Assembly (NCBI RefSeq): GCF_963576675.1
Contig: NC_088918.1
Location: forward strand, 48,579,501-48,643,500
DNA length: 64,000 nucleotides
Reading direction: 5' to 3'
Source: Euphorbia lathyris
Taxonomy: Eukaryota; Streptophyta; Magnoliopsida; Malpighiales; Euphorbiaceae
Shown here: piece after piece, positions 21,564 through 33,329 of the stretch
Numbering within the stretch: the first letter of the stretch is position 1
Layout of the letters: each line of letters starts with the position of its first letter
Notes under the pieces: generated by a model
Seen by the model: only the letters and a program-made list of their open reading frames with translations
Databases searched by the model: none
Told to the model about the DNA's origin: nothing
Made by a program: the position numbers and the translations under genes

Positions 21564-21883
21564 GGGCTTGATTGGATGAAGGGTAGGGAAGGGTTAATAA
21601 AGGAAGGGTAGAGAAGGGTAAGGAAAGGTAGAGAAGGGGAAGGAAGGGTAATTTCTAACCCTTCCAAACCCACCAAATTGGAGGGTTCAAAATTGGATGC
21701 AATTTGTTAAAAAGAAACCCTTCAAAACCCCTATAAACCCTTACCCTTCTAAGTTTTTTATGTTCCAAACATGGGTTTGTAGAAACCCTTACTAACCATT
21801 CCTCCTCCCAAACAAGGGTTTCTATCAACCCTAACTAACCCTTCCCTTACTAACCCCTCTAAACCCTCCATCCAATCAAGCCC
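21564..21883 (+). mobile_element. 320-bp MITE with GGGCTTGATTGGATG termini
   Basis: Left end gggcttgattggatgaaggg and right end ccctccatccaatcaagccc are inverted repeats of about 20 bp. The left half is rich in gaagggtag, the right half in aacccttcc, so most of the element can fold back. It sits 23 bp after the 5' LTR. No clear target duplication was seen, so the superfamily is open (PIF/Harbinger and hAT are candidates). Confidence 0.7.
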
Positions 21884-23599
21884 TAACAATCACAAAATCT
21901 TGATTGTATAGAGTTTCACAAAGAACAAAACAATGGAGTCAACAGAATATAAATCACAATCTCAAACTTTGGCTCAATTAGTACAACAAATCTATCCAAA
22001 GATACAGTTCTCCATATATTGGTGGGAAAGAGTTTTCTACATTAAATCTGGAATTTTATGATGAAAAAGATAAGTTTCCTCCCCTTTCTTATTCCATTTT
22101 TAATTAAAGAAAATTGAGATCCCTCACTCTGATAAAGTGCTATGAATATCATTACATGTTATTATGATAAATTTAATAAACTGTGAAAGATGAAGTCATA
22201 GACACAAATCTTTCATTAAATCTTGCATTCTTACTATGCCCTCATATTTTTATGCATGACAAGTATAATATGATATTATCATTGAATTAGTACAAATGCA
22301 TGTATAAGATCCGTAATTTTGGGATTTACAAAAAAAATCCATCCATTCAATGTGATTTTGTCATTTGATATTAAAATATCATAAAAGGGCTCATGTAATT
22401 ACAAATGATTTAGATCTGGTCGGTCTTTTGGATGAACATGCATATAACTATTAGAAGAAATTACAAAAAAATCATATTTGGTTTTTCCTTGTACAATTCA
22501 CCATCTATATATGGCTTTTCTCCTATATAGTACTTTTAATATCAGAAATTCATATTTTTGAATATTGTTTTGTCAAACAGTTATTTCATTCCATTTTTTA
22601 CAAGGATGTGTCTATTCATATAAAAACTGTTTATTTGACATTGTTAGAATTTCTGTTACCAACACAAGAGACTTGAAAATATTGAGTCTATTTGTAATTA
22701 TCCTGTAATTGTCCCTAACTATTAAGGCCATTATGGGCTGATGAATTACCAAATTGGATAAACAAAACTTTCATGTCCTGAGCTAACTACAAAATGGTGC
22801 AAGTGTCGGTTTCGGATCAGAACATTAATTTATGCAAAATTCTTAGGATATACATGAGAATTCCTTAAAGATTGGAGGATTGTATGTGAAGGTAGGTGAG
22901 AGTGGATTTAGAGTAATTTTCCTTACACTCTAAATTGGAGGAGAATCATGGTACATGTATTTTTCTTCCAAAATTACCCTTTCTCTTTTATTTTATTCGT
23001 ACAAATGAAATGATATAAGAGTAATTTTATATATAACTATATTATTAAATCATCACTTACCTTTCTTTAATTACACCTCATTCAAATGAGCCTTTAATGA
23101 TCCCTGAATGCCATTAATGTATGGATGCACAATATTAATTGCAAGTAAATAGCAACTATGTAAGATATCTTACCCAATATAGTATGTCATAACTTTTATG
23201 ACGTTTAAAATAAATATGTTATCTTGGATATTAATGCACATTGAAATACAAAATGACATTATTCTTAAACCATTCTCATTATGGTTATTTATTAAGAATT
23301 CATTATGATATTCATGTGCAGTAGCAATCTTTATGGTTATGACCGTTATACGTGATATTATTATTAAAACAAGCACAATTAAAATTCTATTATGAATTTG
23401 TTTGACATATAATATTTACTCGGTTTTATCCTTTGACTAAGTTCATTCTAGAGTCAGAGACCAACGTAAAAGAATTACTAAATTTATTCCAAGATGAACT
23501 AAGAATTCCATAAAGAGACATTGCATCGTACATGATATTTGCCAACAAAGGTCAATGCAAATAGTCTTTCACTATGAAGTCAATTCCATGGATCAAGCC
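21884..23599 (+). other. AT-rich leader of the Tat-type element
   Basis: A short gag-like start (ATG 21933, about 42 codons, rich in Q and S) ends at a stop. The remaining 1.5 kb is AT-rich and shows no domain, ORF or repeat that I recognise. Confidence 0.5.
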
Positions 23600-25440
23600 A
23601 TTGATCCCCAAGGTAAGTGAATATAGCTTTTATGCCTTACCACAATCTTTTAATAATGGACATGGTATGCCCCACTTCTGGAGTTCTTTCAGTGCTAACC
23701 CACAGGTACAAGGGAATTGCTAATAATGCAACCAGTGCCAAACACTAGCATGAAAAATAAAGCTCAATCCAGAGAAGTGTATATTCAGAGTCACTTCAGA
23801 AAAATTCATTGACTATGTCATTAGCAAAAAAGGAGTTAGAGCAAATCCAGATAAAGTAAAAAGCCCTATGAGGAAAAAGGTGAAAAGAGCGCCTAAATGA
23901 AAGCCATGCGAGGAAAAATGTGAAAAGAGCGCCTAAATGAAAGCCCCACTATGGGTGAGAAAGATCCAGAGGTTGAACGGGTGGATCATCCTACTAGAAA
24001 TATTGTCAATAAGCATATCAAGGTATAAAACAATTCCTAGCAGAACCACCCTGGATGAGCAGACCAATCTGAAGGGGAGACCTGCATTTGTATCAATCTG
24101 TCATGGATAAAGCTATGTGCACCGTGGTTATTCAAGAAGAAGAAGGTCAGCAGTTCTCCATCTATTATGTTAGCAAAATGTTGAAGGATGCGGAGACAAG
24201 ATATTCGAAGCTAAATAAAATGGCTCCCACGGTTGTGACAACATCCATCCGCGTTAAACCATAGCTCCAAGCATAACCTCAACATGATCGAGATCAGAAT
24301 CAAGAGCCGGCTTCACCATCATGATTCAACATTGAACACACGGATGATGAGATTGAAAGACGAGTGCATACCGCTCTATATAGACAAGAGAACAATGCAG
24401 AAAGGTACGCCATCAAGTTAACATGAATTCGCCATTCACAGCACGGATCCTGAGGTACGAAGCGGACAGAATGTTTAAAGCTTCCAACTTGCCACAATAT
24501 AAAAGAAAAGATTCAATATAAGCGGGACATTACATATCCCGAACCCAAAGGAGGGGAGCATGTAACCGTTGGAAGAAACGCCAAAGCGTACTACAGGTTG
24601 GCCACCACACTGAAGCTTGCTGGGAGCTGGCAAACTAGATAGCTTTGTCCAGAATAACAAATAACAAGATGACAAGCAGAAGACAGATCCCAAAAATAAA
24701 TTCAAAAGTGTCATTAATGTCATAGCAGATGGAACAGTGTATCAGCCACCCGTGGAAAAAGCAAAAATATCCGCTCTGGATAAAACATCCCTCCATTGCT
24801 CCTTTTGCAGAAACAGGTCCAGTAATCTCTCCACATGCAGATGCATTGGTAGTAACAATGGCGATTCAAGGATGGGAGATAAAATAAAGCAAGTAAAGAC
24901 ACGGGCAGTTCTCGCAATGTCATCACCAAAGGTGCATTTGCCAAACTAAAGGTTGATCCGATCCAAATAGAAACAACCATTGTTGACATCATTGGAGTGA
25001 CGGGTCACACTATCCAGACCAAAGGCCAGAGGTTGCAGCCCTAATTTCCATCCGTCGTCTGACAATGTACATTCCCACCAACAAAGGAGGAGTAATGATT
25101 AGCGGGAACCAAAAGGTGGCTAAAGAGACTTATACTCGGCGTCACTATCAATCCGCCCACAATCCAAAGAGGACGAAGGTGAGAAATATTAACTTGTCAC
25201 TACAGCTTTGGGCGACACAGAAACGCTCCTTATTACTGATGGAAAGCGGGTGCGGATCGCCAAAAGATTAAAACTTGAGATCAAAGAGGATGTTAAAAAA
25301 GTTCTCATTGAATCTGAAAGCATATTTACATAGGAGAATGAGATCCCCACAGGAGTAAGCCCAGATGTGATTACTCATAAGTTAAACATCATTGAGGATG
25401 CGGTTCTAGTTGCTCAGAAAAGACGGAACCATGGGCCTAA
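23600..25440 (+). pseudogene. scrambled Tat gag-pol relics
   Basis: Broken reading frames give, in this order: a piece before and through the RT thumb (CIFRVTSEKFIDYVISKKGV, about 23770-23870); RNase H (YYVSKMLKDAETRYSKL, about 24150-24230); a gag-like tail (24330-24650); aspartic-protease context (about 24840-25030, ending GVTGHTIQTKG); and the linker that precedes RT (about 25200-25430, MTHKLNI-like ITHKLNIIED). RNase H thus lies upstream of protease, the reverse of normal gypsy order. The RT core and integrase are absent. Many frameshifts and stops. Confidence 0.6.
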
Positions 25441-25559
25441 AAATCAGTATTTTTACATATTCTTATATGTGCATTAAACTGTTATAGTATCCTACATTTT
25501 ATAATTTATTCTTTCTCGCCATACTTCTTATATTCATTTGCCTAGCTTTTAGTGCTGAT

Positions 25560-26460
25560 ATACGCCCAGTGGCTGGCGAATGAAAAGTTCCATAGGCGGA
25601 TCAATTACCTCAAAGATAGGACAATTGATCCCATCACGGGCGGATCCCCTTTCCACAAAGATAAGAAGCACAGACCCTCAGGAGCTTTCAAATGAGCTCA
25701 ACTCTCTCCTCAAAGACAGGAAAAGGATTGACCACCATCAAAAGCGGGTTAAAATCGTCTCAAACATGAGATCATTACACCCTCAACTTTCTCCTCAAAG
25801 ATAGGAGAACACTCTCATGGGCGGATCCATCTTTAGATGATCACCATTCGAGAAAGAGTTAAAACATTCCTTGGACGCAAGGACTTTACACTCTCTCACT
25901 CCTTTCCCAAAGAAGGGTTCACAAGTCCTACGGGCGGATCGCTTCACCTCAAAGATAGGTAGCAAGTTGATCCCCTAGGCAGCTTTACTTCCTCTAGAAG
26001 GAATAGAACAGCTTCAAACCTTCACAAAGGTTCGCACAACGGAGTATGGCTGGCCACCTACTCCATATTAAATCCTACAAACTTATATATTTACTTACGC
26101 AAACGTAAAAGTAAATGGCGACCATAAGGATTAAAACAATTGTACTTAAGTTTTACAAACAATCAGACAATAATCTCAGCGGCAGATCGATCTACCTCAA
26201 AGATAGGAAACAATTGATTGTCGTCAGAGACAGAGTTAAAACATTTCTCAGACGTGAGAACTTTACACTCTCAAATACTCTTCCCAAAGAAGAGTCTCAA
26301 GACCTGGCGGCGGATCGATTCACCTCAAAGATAGGAAGCAAATCGATCGCCTAAGGCAGCTTAACTTCCTCACCAGGAATAAAAGCTTCTAACCTTCACA
26401 AAGGTTCACACATTAGGGCACGGCTGGCCACCTACCCTAAACAATCGGAGAAATCCTAAA
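25560..26460 (+). repeat. tandem-repeat block in the Tat 3' region
   Basis: The phrases gcggatc(g)...cacctcaaagatagg, agttaaaac(a)tt, cttcacaaaggttc and ggctggccaccta recur in the same order in at least two long units (about 25560-26060 and 26160-26440). Shorter versions continue at 38180-38600 beyond the Sirevirus. Hypervariable 3' tandem repeats are typical of Tat/Ogre elements. Confidence 0.7.
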
Positions 26461-26571
26461 CCAGATTCTAAAAAGTTACTTGCTAAAAGATATAATGCAT
26501 TAGTAAAAATAGTTCTGGAAAGCAAAGGGTTCATCCAAGTAATGAAGCCTCGTCTTCATCCAAGTAATGAA

Positions 26572-27907
26572 TGTTGAAACACCTTTTCACATAATTTTGA
26601 TTTGACAAAATTGTTTAAGTATAAATTAAAATACATATTCTAAACACACTAAGTTTAAATGCTTTGATTTATTCTACTAATGTGTTTGTTCAATGTTGAG
26701 TATAAATGTTATAAGTCATAAGGATTGGAAGGCCCAAGCCCAATACGGAAGCCAAGGCCCAAGTCAAACAACTCAGTACACTCGTCCTGCGTATGTCAAG
26801 ACGTTGCCGTTTTGAACAAAACGCAACTCAGCAAACGGAAGGATCTAGAAGACCTTCAGGAACAACTTCACAATGAAGCTGCTGAGTAGTCTCGACAAAG
26901 CGTACAAGACAGCAGCTGGCAAAGGAAAACTTCCAGACAAAGTGTTTCCTCTTTTGGCAAAGTTCAGACGACACAGTATGCTGTCCAGTTGACTTTACCA
27001 TAAAAGGAGAGACCATCTGCTGAGCTGACCGAGGACAGAAGATACACGATTGTGATTGGCCGAGAGCTCTGAGCAAGTCAGGATGACAACGACATATAGC
27101 CGTTTCCCTCCAACGGTTATTTCGAAATTCGAAATGACCGATGCCTAGACGTCTCTATAAATAGTGCCATCACAAGCTTCATTACACACAGAACTTGAAA
27201 AAGCCATTACGCTGACCAAATCTCTACAAGTTCTGCAAGCAAGAAGCAAAGCAAAAATTCTTACACTACATTTCTCATATCTGTGTAAAAGTCTAGAGTG
27301 ATTGTAAATCGTCTAAAGTGTCTTAGCACATCTTTGTATTAGGACAAAACACTTATCATTTCTAGAGATAGAAAGGAGAGGCTGAGTACTCGGTTTTAAG
27401 TACTCAGCGGAGAGATTAGGATTGAGTAGAAGTATAGAGGAAGGTACTCTTGTCATACTCAATTGCTGATATTGTAAAAGGTTTGAGGCTCTACCTTTAA
27501 AGAGCTCAGTAGAGTATTTGAAATCTCGGAACGTGTTCCGGGGACAGGACGTAGGCTTAGAAGAAGCCGAACCTGGATAAATATGCTGAGTGAAGTATTT
27601 CTTACCTTAACTCCTTATTTATATTGCTTGCTTTAAATAATCAAAACTGACCAAGTAAAGAGTTCAAGTTGAGTTGTGCGCGTTGAACGTCTGAGCTCAG
27701 GAATAGACTCTAAGTGCTATTTCCTGACTCAAGCTAAGAAACTGACCTAGTCACCTGTTGACTAAGCCAGTATCTTATTGTTTACTCAGCGCCGCTGTTC
27801 AAATCTTTTTCTTTAGAAAAAGAAGTCTGCCTAAATTGCAAAAAGTTTAAATAGTTCCTAACCCCTCCCCCTTGGAACTATACTTGCAACTGAACAAGGG
27901 ACCAACA
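26572..27907 (+). repeat. 5' LTR of the Sirevirus-like element
   Basis: TGTTGAAACACC...GGGACCAACA. TATA box TATAAATA at 27156-27163, preceded by the palindrome ttcgaaattcgaa. The pentamer CTGAG or its complement CTCAG occurs about a dozen times, against two to three expected. Confidence 0.93.
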
Positions 27908-27909
27908 AG

Positions 27910-27921
27910 TGGTATCAGAGC
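27910..27921 (+). promoter_or_regulatory. primer-binding site, initiator tRNA-Met
   Basis: TGGTATCAGAGC two bases after the LTR, the standard copia primer-binding site complementary to the 3' end of initiator tRNA-Met. Confidence 0.92.
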
Positions 27922-27969
27922 TTAAAAGCTCACTCTAAAAGGTCTAACAACCTTGAGCTGATCCCTACC

Positions 27970-29541
27970 ATGGGCGAAAACAGCACTCGGTTTCTCCCTG
28001 GAAACCAAACAACTCAAATACTGCTTGAGGGGCTATCCATTACTAGGCCTCCCCTATTCTTCGGGTCAAACTATACCTTCTGGAAGAATAGGATGAAAAA
28101 CTTCATTCAGGCTACAAACATGAGTGCCTGGCTATCCATAGTCCAAGGCCCGTTTGTACCTGTCGAGGTTGTGGCTGGCCAAATAGTTATAAAAGCTGAG
28201 GCCAAATGGACAGAGGATGATCTTAAGAAGCTTCAAAACCATGCTTCGGCTATCAATATGCTTCACTGTGCGCTTGATGCTGCAGAATATAACAAAATCT
28301 CAGGTTGCGAGTCAGCACAAGAGATCTGGAAAAAGCTGGAAGTCACCTACGAGGGAACAAACAAAGTAAAAGAATCTAAGGTGAATCAGCAGATGAGACT
28401 GTACGAGCTGTTCGAGATGAACAATGATGAGGGCATCTCAAACATGAACGCAAGGTTCACCAACATCATAAATGAGCTTAAGAGACTTGGGAAAATCTTC
28501 ACTGAGGAAGAACAAGTCAAAAAGATACTCAGGAGTCTTCCGAAGGACTGGCAAGCAAAGAAGACAGCAGTTGAGGAAGCTCAGGATTTAACCACCTACA
28601 AATATGACGAACTCATCGGTTCATTGCTGACCCATGAAATATCCATGAAAAACTTTGAGGTGAAGGAAAAATCTGATGACAAGAAGCAGAAGTCACTTGT
28701 CATGAAAGCTGACTCCACTGACGGGAGTTCAACTGATGATGAGGAGATGGCTATGTTCACAAGGAAGATGAAAAGGCTATTCAGGAAGAACGACAAATAC
28801 TCTAAAAAGCCTTACAAAAAGTTTGATAAGTATAAGGCTGACTCAAGCGACAGCAAATACAGAAAGGACAGCTCAAAGCCCATTACATGTTTTGAGTGCC
28901 ATCAAACTGGCCACATTAAGTCAAACTGCCCCACGCTGAGGAAAGACAAGAAAAGTGGGAAGAAAGCAATGGTGGCTACTTGGAGCGACAGCGATGAGTC
29001 TTCATCCATAGAAACTGAGGCCACCGAGTCAGCGAAGATATGCTTCATGGCTGACGAACTTGCTGAGCCATGCGTCTCTGAGCATGCTGACCCATCCATC
29101 GCATCAGATGATGAGGAACAATCAAATGAGGTAATTTCTCTTCCCCGGCTCAGAAACGATATGGTTAATGCCCTGAGTGATCTCTATACACTTGTCAAGA
29201 AGTGTAATAAGAAAGTTAGAGCACTCAGCAGGCGCTGTGACGAAGTGGAAGAGGTCAAACTAAGTGACCTCAGATACCTTCTTCAGGACAATTCGACTCT
29301 GCATGATAACATGAAGATCATGCATGAGTATGTCTCTGAAGTCCAGTCAGTTTCAAAGAAACTGAGGAAGGACGTCACAACCATCCAGAACCAACTAAAG
29401 GTTCCAAATAAAAATAACATTCCTCTGAGAATTCAGTACCAAGGTACTCGGCAGAGATGGAATCCCCAGCGAAAAGTCCAGTGTGACTTTTGTGGGAAGT
29501 TAGGACACACCACTAAGGTGTGCTGGCACGCTCAGCACTAG
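27970..29541 (+). CDS. gag: Sirevirus gag (capsid/nucleocapsid)
   Basis: A 523-codon ORF starting 48 bp after the primer-binding site. The N-terminus has the copia gag signature (FFGSNYTFWKNRM, then UBN2-type IWKKLEVTYEGTNKVKESK). A lysine/serine-rich stretch follows, then zinc knuckle CFECHQTGHIKSNC (residues about 307-320), an acidic serine-rich linker, a coiled-coil-like segment, and a second CCHC motif (CDFCGKLGHTTKVC) close to the stop. After the TAG at 29539-29541 the same frame continues through a third knuckle (about 29587-29628) to TAG at 29707-29709, so the stop may be a recent truncation. It would form the virus-like particle core and bind element RNA in the cytoplasm. Confidence 0.88.
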   Translation: MGENSTRFLPGNQTTQILLEGLSITRPPLFFGSNYTFWKNRMKNFIQATNMSAWLSIVQGPFVPVEVVAGQIVIKAEAKWTEDDLKKLQNHASAINMLHCALDAAEYNKISGCESAQEIWKKLEVTYEGTNKVKESKVNQQMRLYELFEMNNDEGISNMNARFTNIINELKRLGKIFTEEEQVKKILRSLPKDWQAKKTAVEEAQDLTTYKYDELIGSLLTHEISMKNFEVKEKSDDKKQKSLVMKADSTDGSSTDDEEMAMFTRKMKRLFRKNDKYSKKPYKKFDKYKADSSDSKYRKDSSKPITCFECHQTGHIKSNCPTLRKDKKSGKKAMVATWSDSDESSSIETEATESAKICFMADELAEPCVSEHADPSIASDDEEQSNEVISLPRLRNDMVNALSDLYTLVKKCNKKVRALSRRCDEVEEVKLSDLRYLLQDNSTLHDNMKIMHEYVSEVQSVSKKLRKDVTTIQNQLKVPNKNNIPLRIQYQGTRQRWNPQRKVQCDFCGKLGHTTKVCWHAQH

Positions 29542-29714
29542 GGTGCTGACAAGTCAGTAAAAAATCCTAAACAGAAGGTCAGTTGTGACTTCTGTGGAAA
29601 GAATGGCCATACTGTCCATGTATGCCGCCATAAAATAAAGTATGATGCTATACCTGTTGCACCTAACAAGTCAGGACCCAAAAAGAATTGGGTACCTAAA
29701 AGTAACTAGTTACA

Positions 29715-32700
29715 ATGCAGGTAAGCCTGAGATGTGCCGAGAAGTCAAAGATGTGGTATATTGATAGTGCATGCTCAAGGCATATGACGGGTGATGAAAC
29801 TCAGTTCATCACGTTTGAACGTAAATGAGGAGGGAGCGTAAGTTTTGGAGACAACAAGAAGGGTAAGATAGTAGGCTCAGGAACCATCGGATGTAATCCT
29901 ACTATTGAATCTGTCTCCCTAGTCAGCGGACTCAAATATAACTTACTCAGCGTAGCTCAGCTATGTGACAATGGGAGAAAAGTTATATTTGATGCTACTG
30001 GATGTAAAATATACGAGGGTAAAACAAATGAGTTAATTTTAACTGCCCCTCGGATAGATAATGTCTTTATGCTAGACTTAGAGAAAAAGTTTTCAAAAAC
30101 TGTGTGCTTAGTAACAAAGGAAGAAAATTCCTGGCTATGGCACAGGAGACTTGGTCATGTAAGCATGGACCTCCTGGCCAAACTAGCAAGAAAGCAATTG
30201 GTTGATGGACTGCCTGAACTTAAATTTCAAAAAGATCAATTATGCCATGCTTGCCAAGCTGGAAAACAAACCAAACAATCTTTTCACAGTAAAAACATTG
30301 TCTCAACTAAACGTCCGTTAGAGTTACTGCACTTGGATCTCTTTGGTCCAGTCCAGCCGCTGAGTCTGGGTGGAAGAAGATTTTCCTTGGTCATTGTAGA
30401 TGACTTCTCTCGGTATACGTGGGTCATCTTACTGACCAGCAAGGATGAGACTTTTGAGACATTTTCAAATTTGGTTAAAAAAATTGAAAATGAAAAAGAC
30501 CTAAAATTAGCTCATATCCGTAGTGATAACGGTGGAGAGTTCAAAAACCAAAAGTTTGTTGAATTCTGTGAAGCCAGCGGCATTGACCACAATTTTTCTG
30601 CTCCTAGAATACCTCAGCAAAATGGGGTTGTAGAAAGGAAGAACAGAACTCTAGTTGAAATAGCCAGGACAATGCTGGATGAGCATAGGCTTCCAAAGTA
30701 TTTTTGGGGAGAGGCTGTTAACACAGCATGCTACATTCTTAATAGGGCTCTAGTTAGACCTATATTCAAGAAAACCCCCTATGAACTTTGGAAAGGACAA
30801 AAGCCCAATATTGGATACTTTCGTGCCTTTGGCTGTAGATGTTTTATTTTAAATACCAAAGATAGCTTAGCAAAGTTTGATTCAAAAGCTGATGAGGCTA
30901 TCTTTTTGGGCTACTCAACAAACAGCAAAGCATACAGAGTTTTTAATAAGCGAACTCAAGTTTTAGAAGAGTCAATACATGTAGAGTTTGATGAAACTGA
31001 CCCTGCAGGTAGATACCAGCCGCTGACCGAAGATGATCCAAACTCAGTAACCATCGCTGACCTAGAACCAGCTACTGAGTCATTCACGAAAAGGCTGACC
31101 AAGAGTAAGAGTGAACCTAAGATTACTTTTACTGACCCATCTACTTCTGCAGAGATTGTTGAAACAGGAACAGCACAAGACATAAATCTACCCAAAGAAA
31201 TAAGGATTCCAAGAGGGCACTCCGAAAGTGCAATCCTTGATTCTGCTGGGAATACCCTGATGACGAGGAATCAACTCAGGAAGTACCTCAGCAATGTTGC
31301 TTTCGTCTCAGTACAAGAACCGAAGAATTTCGCTGAAGCTGAGTACGATGAATTCTGGATGAACGCAATGCAAGAGGAGCTCGATCAATTTCGAAGAAAT
31401 TATGTATGGGAGTTAGTGCCTCATCCAAAGAGTCAAAAGACCATCGGAACAAGATGGGTCTTCAGGAACAAGATGGACGAACAAGGAAACGTAGTCAGGA
31501 ACAAAGCAAGGCTTGTAGCTCAGGGCTACAGTCAGCAAAAAGGTATAGACTACGGTGAGACCTTTGCCCCAGTGGCAAGGCTAGAGGCAATTAGAATATT
31601 ATGTGCATATGCATCTTACATGAATTTTAAATTATTCCAAATGGATGTCAAAAGTGCATTTCTTAATGGAGTTATAAACGAGGAGGTTTATGTAAATCAA
31701 CCTCCAGGTTTTGAGGACCCTAAGTTCCCAAACCATGTTTACAAACTCAAAAAGGCTCTGTACGGCCTCAAGCAAGCACCACGTGCTTGGTATGAGAGGC
31801 TGACCAGTTTCCTGCTGACTAGAAATTACGTCAGGGGTAAAGCTGATACAACCTTATTCATTAAGAAAAAGGGTAAAGATACCCTGCTGGCCCAAATTTA
31901 TGTTGATGATATAATATTTGGTGCAACTAACGAATCAATGTGCAAGGAGTTTAGCAAACAAATGCAGACTGAGTTTGAAATGTCCATGATGGGAGAACTC
32001 AACTTCTTCCTCGGTCTTCAAATTAAACAAGGAAAGAATGGCATCTTCATCAGTCAAGCCAAATATGCCAAGGAGATCTTAAAGAAATATGACTTGAAAA
32101 ATTGCAAGCCAATATCCACTCCTATGGGCACTGACACTGTCCTCTGCGCTGATGAGAATGGTAAGTCAGTAGACAGCAAGTTATATCGAGGTATGATAGG
32201 CTCTCTACTTTACTTAACAGCCAGTAGACCGGACATTCAGTTTTCAGTATGCTACTGTGCTAGATATCAATCTAACCCTAAGGAATCTCATTACATTGCT
32301 GTAAAAAGGATCCTTAGATATTTGCAAAGCTCAGTGAACGCAGGTTTGTGGTATCCAAATACTCATGATTTTAAACTCATCGGATACACTGACGCTGACT
32401 ATGGACGAGATAAGCTGGAACGAAAAAGCACCTCTGGAGGATGCCACTTCTTAGGAAGCTGTCTTGTATCCTGGTTCAGCAAAAAGCAGGCGTCAGTAGC
32501 CTTGTCCACCACTGAAGCTGAGTACATTGCTGCTGGTCATTGTGTTGCTCAAGTCCTATGGATCAAGCAACAGCTTGAAGACTATGGTGTTCAAACGAAA
32601 ACAATTGAAGTCAAATGTGACAACAAAGGCGCAATTGATCTTTCCAAGAACCCAATTCAACACAGCAGAATGAAGCATGTCAGCATCAGACATCACTTCA

Positions 32701-32846
32701 TTAGAGACCATGTACTCAAGGGTGAGATCAAGCTGACCTTTGTCCCAACGGACGAACATCTTGCGGATATCTTCACGAAGCCACTGGCCCGTGAGAAGTT
32801 CAGCATACTGAGAGAAGCAATTGGTATGTTTAATCCTCTTCAGTAA
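29715..32846 (+). pseudogene. pol: Sirevirus pol: protease, integrase, RT, RNase H, with one stop
   Basis: Frame differs from gag and opens at ATG 29715. Protease starts with YIDSACSRHMTGD; its active-site triplet reads D-S-A, with Ala (29769-29771) in place of the usual Gly. An in-frame TGA at 29826-29828 follows; from there the frame is open to 32846. Domains: GAG-pre-integrase (WHRRLGH), integrase core ([32 protein letters not shown] kept), RT ([28 protein letters not shown] at 31899-31910), RNase H ([30 protein letters not shown]). Apart from the protease change and the single stop it is intact, matching the low LTR divergence. Confidence 0.88.
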
Positions 32847-33329
32847 ATTCTTGTGCTAAATGAATATGAATGCTGAGTGAATTACATGCTGAATGATTTG
32901 TTTGTTTGCTGAGTATCTCATTGAAACTGACTGAATATACAATACTGAGTAAACTTGCACACTGAGTAAATTAGTTTAGAACTTGAACTTAAAATCATCC
33001 TTAAATAATGCACTGACCACTCAGAATATCAAACGCTTGACATTCTAAATACTGAGTGATTAATCCGTTAGCATAAATGCAAAGCACGCGTATAGCCTAG
33101 GATGACGTATTCGCCGTAATGTGTCATAAATGCTAGGATTGTTGTCGGTACATGATCCCAAGGCAAAATTGACACATGGATTCGATTAAGATCCACACCG
33201 TTCATTTCATCTATAAATTATGGGTATTTCCCCATCTTTTACTCTTTACGCTTAATCAATTCTTAAGGCAAAGAAATCACTTAGAACTTCTTTTCTTTCA
33301 AATTCCTCTAATTCCTCCATCTCCGAAGA
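32847..33329 (+). other. spacer between pol and the third ORF
   Basis: Non-coding, 483 bp. In its first 225 bp CTGAG occurs five times and CTCAG once, more than chance. A TATA-like run (tataaatta) at about 33212-33220 could drive a separate transcript for the third ORF. Confidence 0.5.

Noticed and set aside
21630..21883. Interstitial telomere repeat
   Set aside because: The aaccct words are irregular and bounded by MITE inverted termini; no run of perfect TTTAGGG units.
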